A stretch of DNA of 22,011 nt, from the NCBI GenBank assembly GCA_036260075.1, contig DATAAM010000157.1, positions 1-22,011 on the forward strand, given 5' to 3'. Position numbers and translations under genes: made by a program. The notes under the pieces are model-generated. The model searched no databases. It was not told the origin of the DNA and saw only the letters and a program-made list of their open reading frames with translations. This document shows positions 7,179-15,219 of the stretch, piece after piece (positions within the stretch are counted from its first letter, which is position 1; each line of letters begins with the position of its first letter). Source of the DNA: DATAAM01 sp036260075. Its GTDB lineage: Bacteria > Actinomycetota > Acidimicrobiia > Acidimicrobiales > JAHWLA01.

Positions 7179-7184
7179 TATCCT
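7179..7184 (+). promoter_or_regulatory. candidate -10 box for leaderless rplM
   Basis: TATCCT is followed by 9 nt (TGACCCCTC) and the GTG start at 7194. There is no Shine-Dalgarno. The 59-nt gap between ilvA and rplM must hold both divergent promoters, which supports short or absent leaders on both sides. No clear -35 was seen. Confidence 0.55.
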
Positions 7185-7193
7185 TGACCCCTC

Positions 7194-7643
7194 GTGCGTA
7201 CGTTCTCCCCGAAGCCCACGGACATCCAGCGCGCCTGGCACGTCGTCGACGCCGACGGCTTGGTGCTGGGCCGGCTCGCGTCCGAGGTCGCACGCGTGCT
7301 CCGGGGCAAGCACAAGCCGATCTTCGCCCCGCACGTCGACACCGGCGACTTCGTGATCGTGGTCAACGCCGCCAACGTGGTGCTCACCGCGGGCAAGGCG
7401 GAGAAGAAGATCGCCTATCGGCACTCGGGCTACCCGGGCGGCCTGCGCGAGAAGCGCTACAGCGAGCTGCTGGCCACCAAGCCCGAGGAGGTCGTGCGCC
7501 GGGCCGTGAAGGGCATGCTCCCCAAGGGCCCGCTCGGCCGCAAGATGCTGAAGAAGCTCAAGATCTACGCCGGTCCCACCCATCCGCATTCGGCGCAGAG
7601 CCCGCAGCCGCTCGAGCTGGCGTCGGCCCGCCGCGCATCCTGA
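7194..7643 (+). CDS. rplM: 50S ribosomal protein L13
   Basis: This 149-residue protein is full-length L13, an early-assembling 23S rRNA-binding protein. It begins MRTFSPKPTDIQRAWHVVDA and contains LGRLASEVARVLRGKHKP, the Y-RHSGYPGGL segment (about 79-88) and MLPKGPLGRKMLKKLKIY, all hallmarks of the family. It ends with a slightly long tail after HPHSAQSPQPLEL. The GTG start is exactly where the family begins and has no Shine-Dalgarno, only a TATCCT box 9 nt upstream. It forms an operon with rpsI, 7 nt downstream. Confidence 0.98.
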   Translation: MRTFSPKPTDIQRAWHVVDADGLVLGRLASEVARVLRGKHKPIFAPHVDTGDFVIVVNAANVVLTAGKAEKKIAYRHSGYPGGLREKRYSELLATKPEEVVRRAVKGMLPKGPLGRKMLKKLKIYAGPTHPHSAQSPQPLELASARRAS

Positions 7644-7650
7644 GGTCGAC

Positions 7651-8043
7651 ATGCCGAAGCCGCTCGTCCAGTCCACCGGTCGCCGCAAGGAAGCCGTCGC
7701 CCGCGTGCGCATCCGCCCCGGCCAAGGCGTGATCACGGTCAACAAGCGGCCGTTCGCGGAGTACTTCCCGTCGGCCACCCATCAGATGCTCGTGTCCGAG
7801 CCGCTGAAGGTCACCAACACGGCCGACGTCTACGACGTCGACGCCACCATCGACGGCGGCGGCGTGTCCGGGCAGGCGGGCGCCCTGCGCCTGGGCATCG
7901 CCCGAGCGCTGGCCGAGCTCGACCCCGAGCAGCGCGTGCCGCTGAAGCGGGCCGGCTTCCTGACCCGCGACGCCCGGGAGAAGGAGTCGAAGAAGTACGG
8001 CCTCAAGAAGGCCCGCAAGGCGCCGCAGTACTCGAAGCGCTAG
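7651..8043 (+). CDS. rpsI: 30S ribosomal protein S9
   Basis: This 130-residue protein matches S9 throughout: STGRRKEAVARVRIRPG near the start, INKRPFAEYF-type VNKRPFAEYFPS, VSGQAGALRLGIARAL, FLTRDAREKESKKYGLKKARKAPQ in segments, and the invariant basic tail ending YSKR, which reaches into the ribosomal P site. ATG 7651 has GAGG at 7642-7645 as ribosome-binding site. It follows rplM in the conserved L13-S9 pair and is followed by the hairpin at 8063-8115 and glmM. Confidence 0.98.
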   Translation: MPKPLVQSTGRRKEAVARVRIRPGQGVITVNKRPFAEYFPSATHQMLVSEPLKVTNTADVYDVDATIDGGGVSGQAGALRLGIARALAELDPEQRVPLKRAGFLTRDAREKESKKYGLKKARKAPQYSKR

Positions 8044-8062
8044 AACCCGCAGTGGCGCACCC

Positions 8063-8115
8063 CCGTTCTGGGCACGGTTTCCCGCGGTATGCGCGGAAAA
8101 GCGTGCCCAAAACGG
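8063..8115. repeat. hairpin family copy 2, between rpsI and glmM
   Basis: Two 24-nt arms (8063-8086 and 8092-8115) pair with three mismatches around a GTATG loop. The left arm starts CCGTTCTGGGCACGG, sharing GTTCTGGG with copies at 2221 and 16799. It then has a TTT step and a CCCGCG clamp. The right arm ends one base before the glmM ATG, so the usual Shine-Dalgarno position is inside the stem. It begins 19 bases after the rpsI stop. No T-run follows. Confidence 0.85.
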
Positions 8116-8116
8116 C

Positions 8117-9433
8117 ATGACGCTGCGCTTCGGCACCGACGGGGTGCGGGGCGTCGCCTTCGAGGAGCTGACTCCCGAGCTTGTGCACGCCTTGGGGCGG
8201 GCGGCGGCGCGCACGTTGGAGGGCCGCAGGTTCGCCCTCGGCCGCGACACGCGCGAGTCCGGCCCCGTGCTGCAGGCCGCGCTGGCCGCCGGGCTGGCCG
8301 CCGAGGGCGCGGAGGTCGTCGACCTCGGGGTGGTGCCCACGCCCGCGGTGGCGTTCGCATCCGCCGCCCGCGGCCGGCCCGCCGCGATGGTCTCGGCCTC
8401 GCACAACCCCTGGACCGACAACGGCGTGAAGTTCTTCACCGCGGGCGGGCGCAAGCTGACCGACGAGCAGGAGGAGCGCCTGGAGGCGGCGCTGGCCGAG
8501 GCGCCGACCACGGGGCCTGCCGCGGACGCCCGCCTCGACGCCGCCGTCGTCGAGGAGTACGAGGCGCACCTGCGCGACTCGATCGAGGGACGACGGCTCG
8601 ACGGCGTGCGGGTGGTGCTCGACTGCGCCCACGGGGCGGCGGTGCAGCAGGCGCCGCGGGTGTTCGCCTCCCTGGGCGCCGAGGTGCACGTCATGGGCGC
8701 CGCCCCCGACGGCCGGAACATCAACGACGGGTGCGGTTCCACCCACCCGGAGGCCCTGCAGCGGGCAGTGGTGGCGGAGGGCGCCGACCTCGGCCTCGCC
8801 TTCGACGGCGATGCCGACCGCGTGGTTGCGGTCGACCACGAGGGCAGGCTCGTCGACGGCGACCACCTCATCGCCTTGTGCGCGCTCGACCTGCGCGAGC
8901 GGGGGAAGCTGCACGGCGACACCGTGGTCGTCACCGTCATGACCAACCTCGGCTTCCGTCTGGCCATGGCCGAGCACGGCATCACCGTGCACGAGACGCA
9001 GGTGGGCGACCGCTACGTCCTCGAAGCCCTGGAGCAGGGTGGGTGGTCGCTGGGGGGCGAGCAGTCGGGGCACGTGATCTTCCGCGACCTGGCCACGACC
9101 GGAGACGGCATCCTCACCGGCCTCCAGCTGGTCGACCTGGTGCGCCGGTCGGGCAGGCCGCTGGCCGCGCTGGCGGCGGGGGCCATGACCCGAATGCCCC
9201 AGGTGCTGCGCAACGTCCGGGTGGCGGATCGCAGCGCGGTCGACGGCGTGCGAGACGAGGTGGCAGCAGTGGAGGCCGAGCTCGACGGGTCGGGACGGGT
9301 GCTCGTGCGCGCCAGCGGGACCGAGCCCGTCGTCCGCGTGATGGTCGAGGCGACCGACGCGGCCCGGGCGGAGGCCGCTGCCGCCCGGCTCGCCGCGGCC
9401 GTCGAGCGGACCTGCGGGGCGGCAGCGCCCTAG
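8117..9433 (+). CDS. glmM: phosphoglucosamine mutase
   Basis: GlmM interconverts glucosamine-6-phosphate and glucosamine-1-phosphate on the way to UDP-GlcNAc for peptidoglycan. The 438-residue protein starts MTLRFGTDGVRG, the family N-terminus, which fixes the ATG at 8117. The phosphorylated serine lies in MVSASHNPWTDNGVKF (Ser95). The Mg-binding loop is FDGDADR (Asp230, 232, 234). A GGEQSGHVIF sugar-binding loop and RASGTEPVVRVMVE phosphate-binding loop follow. It is slightly shorter than the roughly 445-residue norm. It has no Shine-Dalgarno because a long hairpin ends one base before the start. glmS follows 11 bases downstream. Confidence 0.97.
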   Translation: MTLRFGTDGVRGVAFEELTPELVHALGRAAARTLEGRRFALGRDTRESGPVLQAALAAGLAAEGAEVVDLGVVPTPAVAFASAARGRPAAMVSASHNPWTDNGVKFFTAGGRKLTDEQEERLEAALAEAPTTGPAADARLDAAVVEEYEAHLRDSIEGRRLDGVRVVLDCAHGAAVQQAPRVFASLGAEVHVMGAAPDGRNINDGCGSTHPEALQRAVVAEGADLGLAFDGDADRVVAVDHEGRLVDGDHLIALCALDLRERGKLHGDTVVVTVMTNLGFRLAMAEHGITVHETQVGDRYVLEALEQGGWSLGGEQSGHVIFRDLATTGDGILTGLQLVDLVRRSGRPLAALAAGAMTRMPQVLRNVRVADRSAVDGVRDEVAAVEAELDGSGRVLVRASGTEPVVRVMVEATDAARAEAAAARLAAAVERTCGAAAP

Positions 9434-9436
9434 CCT
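9431..9436 (+). promoter_or_regulatory. candidate -10 box for leaderless glmS
   Basis: TAGCCT overlaps the TAG stop codon of glmM and is followed by 8 nt (GGTCGCAT) and the glmS ATG. There is no Shine-Dalgarno in this gap. This would allow glmS to be transcribed separately from glmM. Confidence 0.45.
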
Positions 9437-9444
9437 GGTCGCAT

Positions 9445-12400
9445 ATGTGCGGCATCATCGCCGTCCTCCGACGTCCCGGCCCTCCCCCCGAGGTCGATCC
9501 CGCAGTCGTGCGGGTGCACCTGGGCCGGGCTCTCGACGCCACCGACCCGTCGGCGGCGGCCGACTCGTGGGCGGCGGTCGACGCCTCGCTGCGGGGCGTA
9601 GGCGGCGTGCGCGCCTTGCTCGAGCATGCCGACCTGGTGGCCGAGCTCGAGCGGGGGACGGCCGAGGCGACCGAGACGGTCGCGGCCCTCGAACAGGCGC
9701 TCGACGCCGACGCCGCCGCGCTGTCGGACAGGGCGCTGGAGGAACGCAACGCCGCCTTGGTGCGCCTGAAGGACGCAGTGTGGGCCGTCCGCCACGACCG
9801 CCTCCGCACGGCGGAGGCGGTGGCCGACCTCATGGGCGGCGCCGACGCCGGGCTCGCCGCCTACTGCTCCGTCCAGACAGCGCTCTCTGCGCTCGACCGA
9901 CTGGAGGTGCGAGGGCGCGACTCGGCGGGCCTGCACATCCTGGTGCACGGCCACGGGCTGGATCTCGCCTCGGCCGAGGTGCAGTCGCTGCTCGCCGGCC
10001 GCATCGACGATCCGTTGTTCACGTCGCTGGCCGTGCGGACGCCCGCCGGCCACCTGGCCTTCGTCTACAAGGCGGCCGCCGAGATCGGCGACCTCGGCGA
10101 CAACAGCCGCGTGCTGCGCGAGGCGATCCGGGGCGACGAGCTGCTGCGCCGCGCCCTCGCCGCCGACACGGCCGAGGTCGTGGTGGTGGGCCACACCCGC
10201 TGGGCCAGCGTCGGCATCATCTCGCAGCCCAACGCCCATCCTCTCAACCACGAGGAGGAGGGGCTCGACGGCCCGTACGTCACCGCCGCCCTGAACGGCG
10301 ACGTCGACAACTACGCGGAGCTCAAGGAGCGCGAGGGCCTTCGTCTGCCGCCCGAGGTCACCACCGACGCCAAGGTCATCCCCACGCTGGTGTCGCGGCG
10401 GCTGGCCGAGGGGCTGCCGACGGAGGAGGCGTTCCGCCGCACGGTCGCCGCCTTCGAGGGCTCGGTCGCCGTCGCCGCCCACGCGGCCGACGACCCCACT
10501 CGTCTCCTGCTCGCCCTGCGCGGGAGCGGGCAGGCGCTGTACGTCGGCTTGGCCCACGACGCCTTCGTGGTGGCCAGCGAGCCCTACGGCGTGGTGGAGG
10601 AGACCGACCGGTACGTGCGCATGGAGGGCGAGACGGGCGGCGAGGTGCTCGTGCTCGATGCCACGCAGGCGGGAACGCTCGAGGGCATCCGCCGCATCTC
10701 CTACGACGGCGCCGAGTCGCCGGTCACCGAGGTGCAGACGGCGGAGATCACCACGCGAGACATCGACCGCGCCGGCTACCAGCACTACCTCCTGAAGGAG
10801 ATCAGCGAGGCGCCCCAGTCTTTCCGCAAGACCCTGCGGGGCCGCATCGTGGGCGACAGCGTGCGCGTGGGCGACGACACCCTGCCCCCGTCGCTGCGGG
10901 CCCGGCTGGCCGACGGCACCATCGGGCGGATCGTCGTCATCGGGCAGGGCACCGCCGCGGTGGCGGGACAGAGCGTGGCCGCCGCCGTGGAGGACGCGGT
11001 CGACGGACGGCTGCGGGTCGAGTCGCTGCCCGCCACCGAGCTGTCCGGGTTCGAGCTCGACGACGACATGTCCGACACGCTCGTGCTGGCCATCAGCCAG
11101 TCGGGCACCACCACCGACACCAACCGCACCGTCGACCTGGTGCGGGCCAGGGGCGCGGCGGTGGTCTCCATCGTCAACCGTCGCAACAGCGACCTGGTCG
11201 ACAAGTCCGACGGCGTGCTCTACACCTCCGACGGCCGCGACGTGGAGATGAGCGTGGCGTCGACCAAGGCCTTCTACGCGCAGATCGCCGCCGGGTTCGT
11301 GCTGGCCGAGGCGCTGGCCGCGGAGCTGGGCGTGACGAACGGGCGGTCGGCCGACGTGCTGGCCGGGCTGCGGGCACTGCCCGACGCCATGGAGGGCGTG
11401 CTGGCCCGGCGCGACGAGATCGCCCAGGCCGCCATGCGGCACGCGCCGTCCCGTCGCCACTGGGCCATCGTGGGCAACGGGGCCAACCGCATCGCCGCCC
11501 AGGAGATCAGGATCAAGCTGTCGGAGCTCTGCTACAAGGCGATCGCCTGCGACGTCACCGAGGACAAGAAGCACATCGACCTGTCGTCGGAGCCGTTGAT
11601 CTTCGTGTGCGCCGCGGGCCTGACCGGGGCCAACGCCGACGACGTGGCCAAGGAGGTGGCCATCTACCGAGCGCACAAGGCGGCGCCGGTGGTGGTCGCC
11701 ACCGACGGCGAGTCGCGGTTCACCGCCGCCGTGCACACGATCTCGGTGCCCTCCGCCCACCCGGCGCTGGCGTTCGTGCTGTCGACCATGGCGGGCCACC
11801 TGTTCGGCTACGAGGCGGCGTTGTCGATCGACGCGCAGGCCCGGCCGCTGCGCGAGGCGCGGGCCGCGGTGGAGTCGGTGGTGTCCTCGGGTGCCACGGG
11901 CGACGAGCTGCTGCGCCGGCTGGCGTCGTCGGTCGAGCAGCCCGCGTCGAGGTTCTTCGCCAGCCTGCGCGACGGCTCCTACAACGGGCACCTGGAGGCG
12001 AGCACGGCGGTACGGCTGGCGTCGCTGCTGCGCTACAGCACCGGCGCCGTGCCGCTCGACGCCTACGAGCTGGAGTACGGCAAGGTGGGCACGCCCGGTG
12101 CCCTGCTCGACGACCTCGTCGACGCGTTGACCCGCGGCATCGAGGAGCTCACCCGTCCGATCGACGCCATCAAGCACCAGGCCAAGACGGTGACGGTCGG
12201 CATCTCGCGGTCGGAAGAGGCGTTGTTCGAGCCTGCCCTGGTGCAAGCGGCGCTGGCGGCGGGCACGCCGCGCGACCGCCTCGGCTACCGCACGTTGCGG
12301 GTGCTGCGCACCGTCGACTTGGCGGTGGCCGAGGTCACCGGTTGGACCCGCTATCGGGTGGAGGGCAACCCGGCGGACGAGGGCGCCACGGTGCACGTCG

Positions 12401-12786
12401 TCGACCAAGGGGGAGTGGCCCGCACGTTGCCGTCGCGCACGTCGTCAAACCCGGCACTGCGGGGCACCAAGCACCAGGTGGCCGTCGACCGCGACGTCAT
12501 GGTGGCCCGGGGCAGGAGCGACGGCCGCACCGTGGTGATCGTGCCGGAGGTCAAGGACAACCAGGCCACCGGGCTCACGCTGCTGCACGTGCGGTTCCAC
12601 GACCGGCTGCCGGCCGAGGGGGCACGCGAGCTGCTGGCCGGGTACCGGGGCCGCTACACGGCGCTGGTCGACGCCGTCACCGAGACGGAGCCCGCCTTCG
12701 ACGAGGAGCGGCTGTCCGACATCCCGGTGGTCGACCTGCTGCTCGAGCCGATCCAGCCGCTGGCCGACCGCTGGCGCCGAGGCTGA
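9445..12786 (+). CDS. glmS: oversized glutamine-fructose-6-phosphate aminotransferase-like protein (GlmS-like, 1113 aa)
   Basis: GlmS makes glucosamine-6-phosphate from fructose-6-phosphate and glutamine. The protein starts MCGIIAV, with nucleophile Cys2. A roughly 140-residue Ala/Glu-rich insert, likely helical, precedes the next glutaminase motif RGRDSAGL (156-163). Then come GHTRWASVG (249-257), NAHPL, ALNGDVDNY (282-290) and TDAKVI (307-312). The first SIS domain has SQSGTTTDTN (551-560) and STKAFYAQ (606-613). The second has KLSELCYKA (691-699) and KKHIDL (708-713), with Glu694 and His710 in place of E. coli Glu488 and His504. About 320 further residues follow, including HQAKTVTVG (911-919). 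Normal GlmS has about 610 residues. Placement after glmM supports this role, but activity is unproven. Confidence 0.85.
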   Translation: MCGIIAVLRRPGPPPEVDPAVVRVHLGRALDATDPSAAADSWAAVDASLRGVGGVRALLEHADLVAELERGTAEATETVAALEQALDADAAALSDRALEERNAALVRLKDAVWAVRHDRLRTAEAVADLMGGADAGLAAYCSVQTALSALDRLEVRGRDSAGLHILVHGHGLDLASAEVQSLLAGRIDDPLFTSLAVRTPAGHLAFVYKAAAEIGDLGDNSRVLREAIRGDELLRRALAADTAEVVVVGHTRWASVGIISQPNAHPLNHEEEGLDGPYVTAALNGDVDNYAELKEREGLRLPPEVTTDAKVIPTLVSRRLAEGLPTEEAFRRTVAAFEGSVAVAAHAADDPTRLLLALRGSGQALYVGLAHDAFVVASEPYGVVEETDRYVRMEGETGGEVLVLDATQAGTLEGIRRISYDGAESPVTEVQTAEITTRDIDRAGYQHYLLKEISEAPQSFRKTLRGRIVGDSVRVGDDTLPPSLRARLADGTIGRIVVIGQGTAAVAGQSVAAAVEDAVDGRLRVESLPATELSGFELDDDMSDTLVLAISQSGTTTDTNRTVDLVRARGAAVVSIVNRRNSDLVDKSDGVLYTSDGRDVEMSVASTKAFYAQIAAGFVLAEALAAELGVTNGRSADVLAGLRALPDAMEGVLARRDEIAQAAMRHAPSRRHWAIVGNGANRIAAQEIRIKLSELCYKAIACDVTEDKKHIDLSSEPLIFVCAAGLTGANADDVAKEVAIYRAHKAAPVVVATDGESRFTAAVHTISVPSAHPALAFVLSTMAGHLFGYEAALSIDAQARPLREARAAVESVVSSGATGDELLRRLASSVEQPASRFFASLRDGSYNGHLEASTAVRLASLLRYSTGAVPLDAYELEYGKVGTPGALLDDLVDALTRGIEELTRPIDAIKHQAKTVTVGISRSEEALFEPALVQAALAAGTPRDRLGYRTLRVLRTVDLAVAEVTGWTRYRVEGNPADEGATVHVVDQGGVARTLPSRTSSNPALRGTKHQVAVDRDVMVARGRSDGRTVVIVPEVKDNQATGLTLLHVRFHDRLPAEGARELLAGYRGRYTALVDAVTETEPAFDEERLSDIPVVDLLLEPIQPLADRWRRG

Positions 12787-12788
12787 GC

Positions 12789-14057
12789 TTGCTGCCGGTC
12801 CTCACGCCGGACGAGATGCGGGCGGTCGACGCCGCCGCTCCCGAGGCGTTCGAGGTGCTGGTGGAGCGGGCGGGAGCAGCGGTGGCGCGGTCGGCGTTGC
12901 GGATGCTCGGCGGCGGGTACGGGCGCCGGGTCGTGGTGGTGGCGGGGCCGGGCAACAACGGGGCCGACGGGCGGGTGGCGGCCCGTCGCCTGTCGGCCCG
13001 GGGCGTACGGGTGGCGGTGGTCGAGCCGGGTGCCGAGCTGCCGTCCTGCGACCTGGTGATCGACGCCGCCTACGGCACCGGGTTCCGGGGGGAGTACAAG
13101 GCGCCCCATCCCCACGGTGCGCCCGTGCTGGCGGTCGACGTGCCGTCCGGTGACGTCGTGGCCGACGCCACCGTGACGTTCGCGGCGCTGAAGCCCTCGC
13201 TGCTGTTCGGCGAGGCGGCGGGCGTCGTGGAGGTGGTCGACATCGGCCTCGACGTGTCGGGCGCCCGCATGTGGCTGGTGGAGGACGACGACGTGCGTTC
13301 GGCGCTGCCGCGGCCGCCTCGGGAGACGCACAAGTGGAAGACGGCGGTGCTGGTGGTGGGGGGCTCGCCGGGGATGGTGGGTGCGCCGACGATGGCGGCC
13401 CGAGCGGCCATGCGGGCGGGCGCCGGCTACGTGCGCCTGGCCGTGCCGGGCGACCTGCCCGTCGGGGGAGAGGCGGTGGCGGTGCCGTTGCCGCACCGCA
13501 ACTGGGCCTCGTTGGCCGAGCGCTGTCGTGCAGTGATCGTGGGGCCGGGCCTGGGGCGCGACGACCGTGTGCGCCAGGAGGTCAACGCCTTGTTGAGCGC
13601 GGTCGACGTGCCGGTGGTGGTGGACGCCGACGGGCTCAACGTGCTCGACGTGTCGGTGGTCAAGTCGCGCACGGCGTCGACCGTGTTGACCCCGCACGAG
13701 GGTGAGTACGAGCGGCTGGCCGGCCGTCCCGTGGGCGACGACCGGGTGGAGGCGGCGCGGTCGTTGGCGTCGGCCGCAGGCGCCGTCGTCCTGCTGAAGG
13801 GCTCGACCACGGTGGTGGCGGGGCCCGACGGGAAGGTGCTGCTCTCTGCGACGGGCGGGCCGCAGCTGGCGACCGCGGGCACGGGCGACGTGCTGGCGGG
13901 CGTCGTCGGCGCCTTCCTGGCGCAGGGGATGGCAGCTGTGGAGGGGGCTGCGTTCGCCGCCCACGTGCACGGCGTCGCCTCCCGGCTCGGCTTCCGGCGG
14001 GGGCTGGTGGCGGGCGACCTGCCCGACCTGGTGGCGGCCTGGTTGTCCGATGGCTGA
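12789..14057 (+). CDS. nnr: bifunctional NAD(P)HX epimerase / ADP-dependent NAD(P)HX dehydratase
   Basis: This enzyme repairs hydrated NADH and NADPH: the N-terminal domain epimerises NAD(P)HX and the C-terminal domain dehydrates it using ADP. The 422-residue protein has an N-terminal YjeF-type domain with VAGPGNNGADGRVAARRL (51-68) and VIDAAYGTG (90-98). The C-terminal ribokinase-like domain has VVGGSPGMVGAP (189-200), GPGLGR, VVDADGLN, LTPHEGEYERL, LLKGST and GGPQLATAGTGDVLAG (356-371). The TTG start at 12789, two bases after the glmS stop, gives the expected MLPVLTPDEM. The epimerase half is short: the loop after DVPSG seems to be missing about ten residues. It overlaps alr by 8 nt, in the usual glmS-nnr-alr order. 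Confidence 0.92.
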   Translation: MLPVLTPDEMRAVDAAAPEAFEVLVERAGAAVARSALRMLGGGYGRRVVVVAGPGNNGADGRVAARRLSARGVRVAVVEPGAELPSCDLVIDAAYGTGFRGEYKAPHPHGAPVLAVDVPSGDVVADATVTFAALKPSLLFGEAAGVVEVVDIGLDVSGARMWLVEDDDVRSALPRPPRETHKWKTAVLVVGGSPGMVGAPTMAARAAMRAGAGYVRLAVPGDLPVGGEAVAVPLPHRNWASLAERCRAVIVGPGLGRDDRVRQEVNALLSAVDVPVVVDADGLNVLDVSVVKSRTASTVLTPHEGEYERLAGRPVGDDRVEAARSLASAAGAVVLLKGSTTVVAGPDGKVLLSATGGPQLATAGTGDVLAGVVGAFLAQGMAAVEGAAFAAHVHGVASRLGFRRGLVAGDLPDLVAAWLSDG

Positions 14058-15219
14058 GGCCTACAGCCGCCTGGCGTGGGCGGCGATCGACTTGGAGGCC
14101 GTCGGCCACAACGTGCGGGTGCTGTCGGAGGTGGTGGCGCCCGCGGCCGTGTGCGCGGTGGTGAAGGCGGACGGCTACGGGCACGGTGCCGTGCCGGTGG
14201 CGCGGGCGGCGCTGGAGGCAGGGGCGCGGTGGCTGGGCGTCGCCGTGGTGGAGGAGGGCGTGGAGCTGCGCGACGCGGGGATCGAGGCGCCGATCCTGCT
14301 GCTGTCGGAGCCCACGGCGTCGGCGATCGACTGGGCCGTGTTCCATCGCATCACGCCCGTCGTGTACACGCCGGAGGGGGTGGAGGCGGCGGAGGCGGCG
14401 GCCGAGCGCCACCGGCGCGCGGTCGGCGTGCACCTCAAGGTCGACACCGGCATGCACCGGGTGGGGGCGCGCCCGGAGGACGCGTTGGCGTTGGCCAAGT
14501 CGGTGGTTGCGGCCCGCAACCTGCGGCTGGAGGGCCTGATGACGCACCTGGCGGCGGCGGAGGATCCGGCCCACGACGAGTTCACCGCGGGCCAGGTCGC
14601 CCGCTTCGAGGAGGTGCGCGACGAGCTGGCGACGGAGGGCATCGTGCCCGACCTGCTGCACGCGGCCAACTCGGCGGGTGCCGTCGCCCACCCCTCGGCC
14701 CGCTACGACATGGTGCGCTGCGGGATCGCTGTCTACGGATTGGCGCCGGGGCCCGCGCTGGCCGGGCGAGTGCCGTTGCGGCCCGCGATGGCCGTGACAG
14801 CCCGGGTCTCGTTCGTGCGCGAGGTGGAGGCGGGCGAGGCCGTGTCCTACGGGCTGCGGTACCGGTGCGAGAAGCGGACGACGATCGCGGTGGTGCCGGT
14901 GGGCTACGCCGACGGCATCCCCCGGTCGCTGGGCGCCGTGGGCGGCGAGGTGCTGGTCGGCGGCCGCCGCTGCCCGATCGCGGGCACCGTCACCATGGAC
15001 CAGACGCTGATCGACTGCGGCCCCGGCGCGCCGGTGTACGTGGGCGACGAGGTCGTCCTGCTCGGTCGCCAGGGCGACGAGGAGATCACCGCCGAGGAGT
15101 GGGGCGAGAAGCTCGGCACGATCAACTACGAGGTCGTCACCCGCATCGGCCCCCGCCTCCACCGCGCCTACGACCTCACGTCCGGTTCTGCGGTCCAGGC
15201 CGAGTTGGGCGACCTGTGA
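14050..15219 (+). CDS. alr: alanine racemase
   Basis: Alr converts L-alanine to D-alanine for peptidoglycan. The 389-residue protein has the PLP lysine in VVKADGYGHGAVPVA (Lys39), HLKVDTGMHRVG (about 128-139), and GLMTHLAAAED. The catalytic tyrosine is Tyr267 in EAVSYGLRYR. VVPVGYADGIPRSL (281-294) and GTVTMDQTLID (312-322) follow, with the usual Cys of GxVCMDQ replaced by Thr. Asp317 is kept. The ATG overlaps the stop of the NAD(P)HX repair gene and the 3-prime end overlaps the next gene as GTGA, so the three are probably translated together. Confidence 0.97.
   Translation: MAEAYSRLAWAAIDLEAVGHNVRVLSEVVAPAAVCAVVKADGYGHGAVPVARAALEAGARWLGVAVVEEGVELRDAGIEAPILLLSEPTASAIDWAVFHRITPVVYTPEGVEAAEAAAERHRRAVGVHLKVDTGMHRVGARPEDALALAKSVVAARNLRLEGLMTHLAAAEDPAHDEFTAGQVARFEEVRDELATEGIVPDLLHAANSAGAVAHPSARYDMVRCGIAVYGLAPGPALAGRVPLRPAMAVTARVSFVREVEAGEAVSYGLRYRCEKRTTIAVVPVGYADGIPRSLGAVGGEVLVGGRRCPIAGTVTMDQTLIDCGPGAPVYVGDEVVLLGRQGDEEITAEEWGEKLGTINYEVVTRIGPRLHRAYDLTSGSAVQAELGDL

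Noticed and set aside
7135..7293. N-terminal extension of threonine ammonia-lyase
   Set aside because: The extra residues are Arg-rich, unlike the family, and would overlap the rplM promoter and start.
8089..9444. In-frame upstream extension of glmS across glmM
   Set aside because: The translation is an Arg-rich shadow of glmM, and MCGIIAV at 9445 must be the start because Cys2 is the catalytic nucleophile.
8044..9444. A glmS-type ribozyme or riboswitch before glmM or glmS
   Set aside because: The gap before glmS is 11 nt, and the structure before glmM is a single long hairpin without the ribozyme's multi-helix core.
9430..12408. A 992-codon open frame on the minus strand opposite glmS
   Set aside because: It is a GC-driven shadow: the translation is rich in Arg, His, Gly and Val with no domain, while the + strand frame has clear GlmS motifs.
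9447..12788. A + strand open frame that runs through glmS into the NAD(P)HX repair gene and could look like a giant fusion
   Set aside because: The upstream part is low-complexity Arg/Gly-rich shadow of glmS in another frame. The real gene starts at TTG 12789, giving the family N-terminus.
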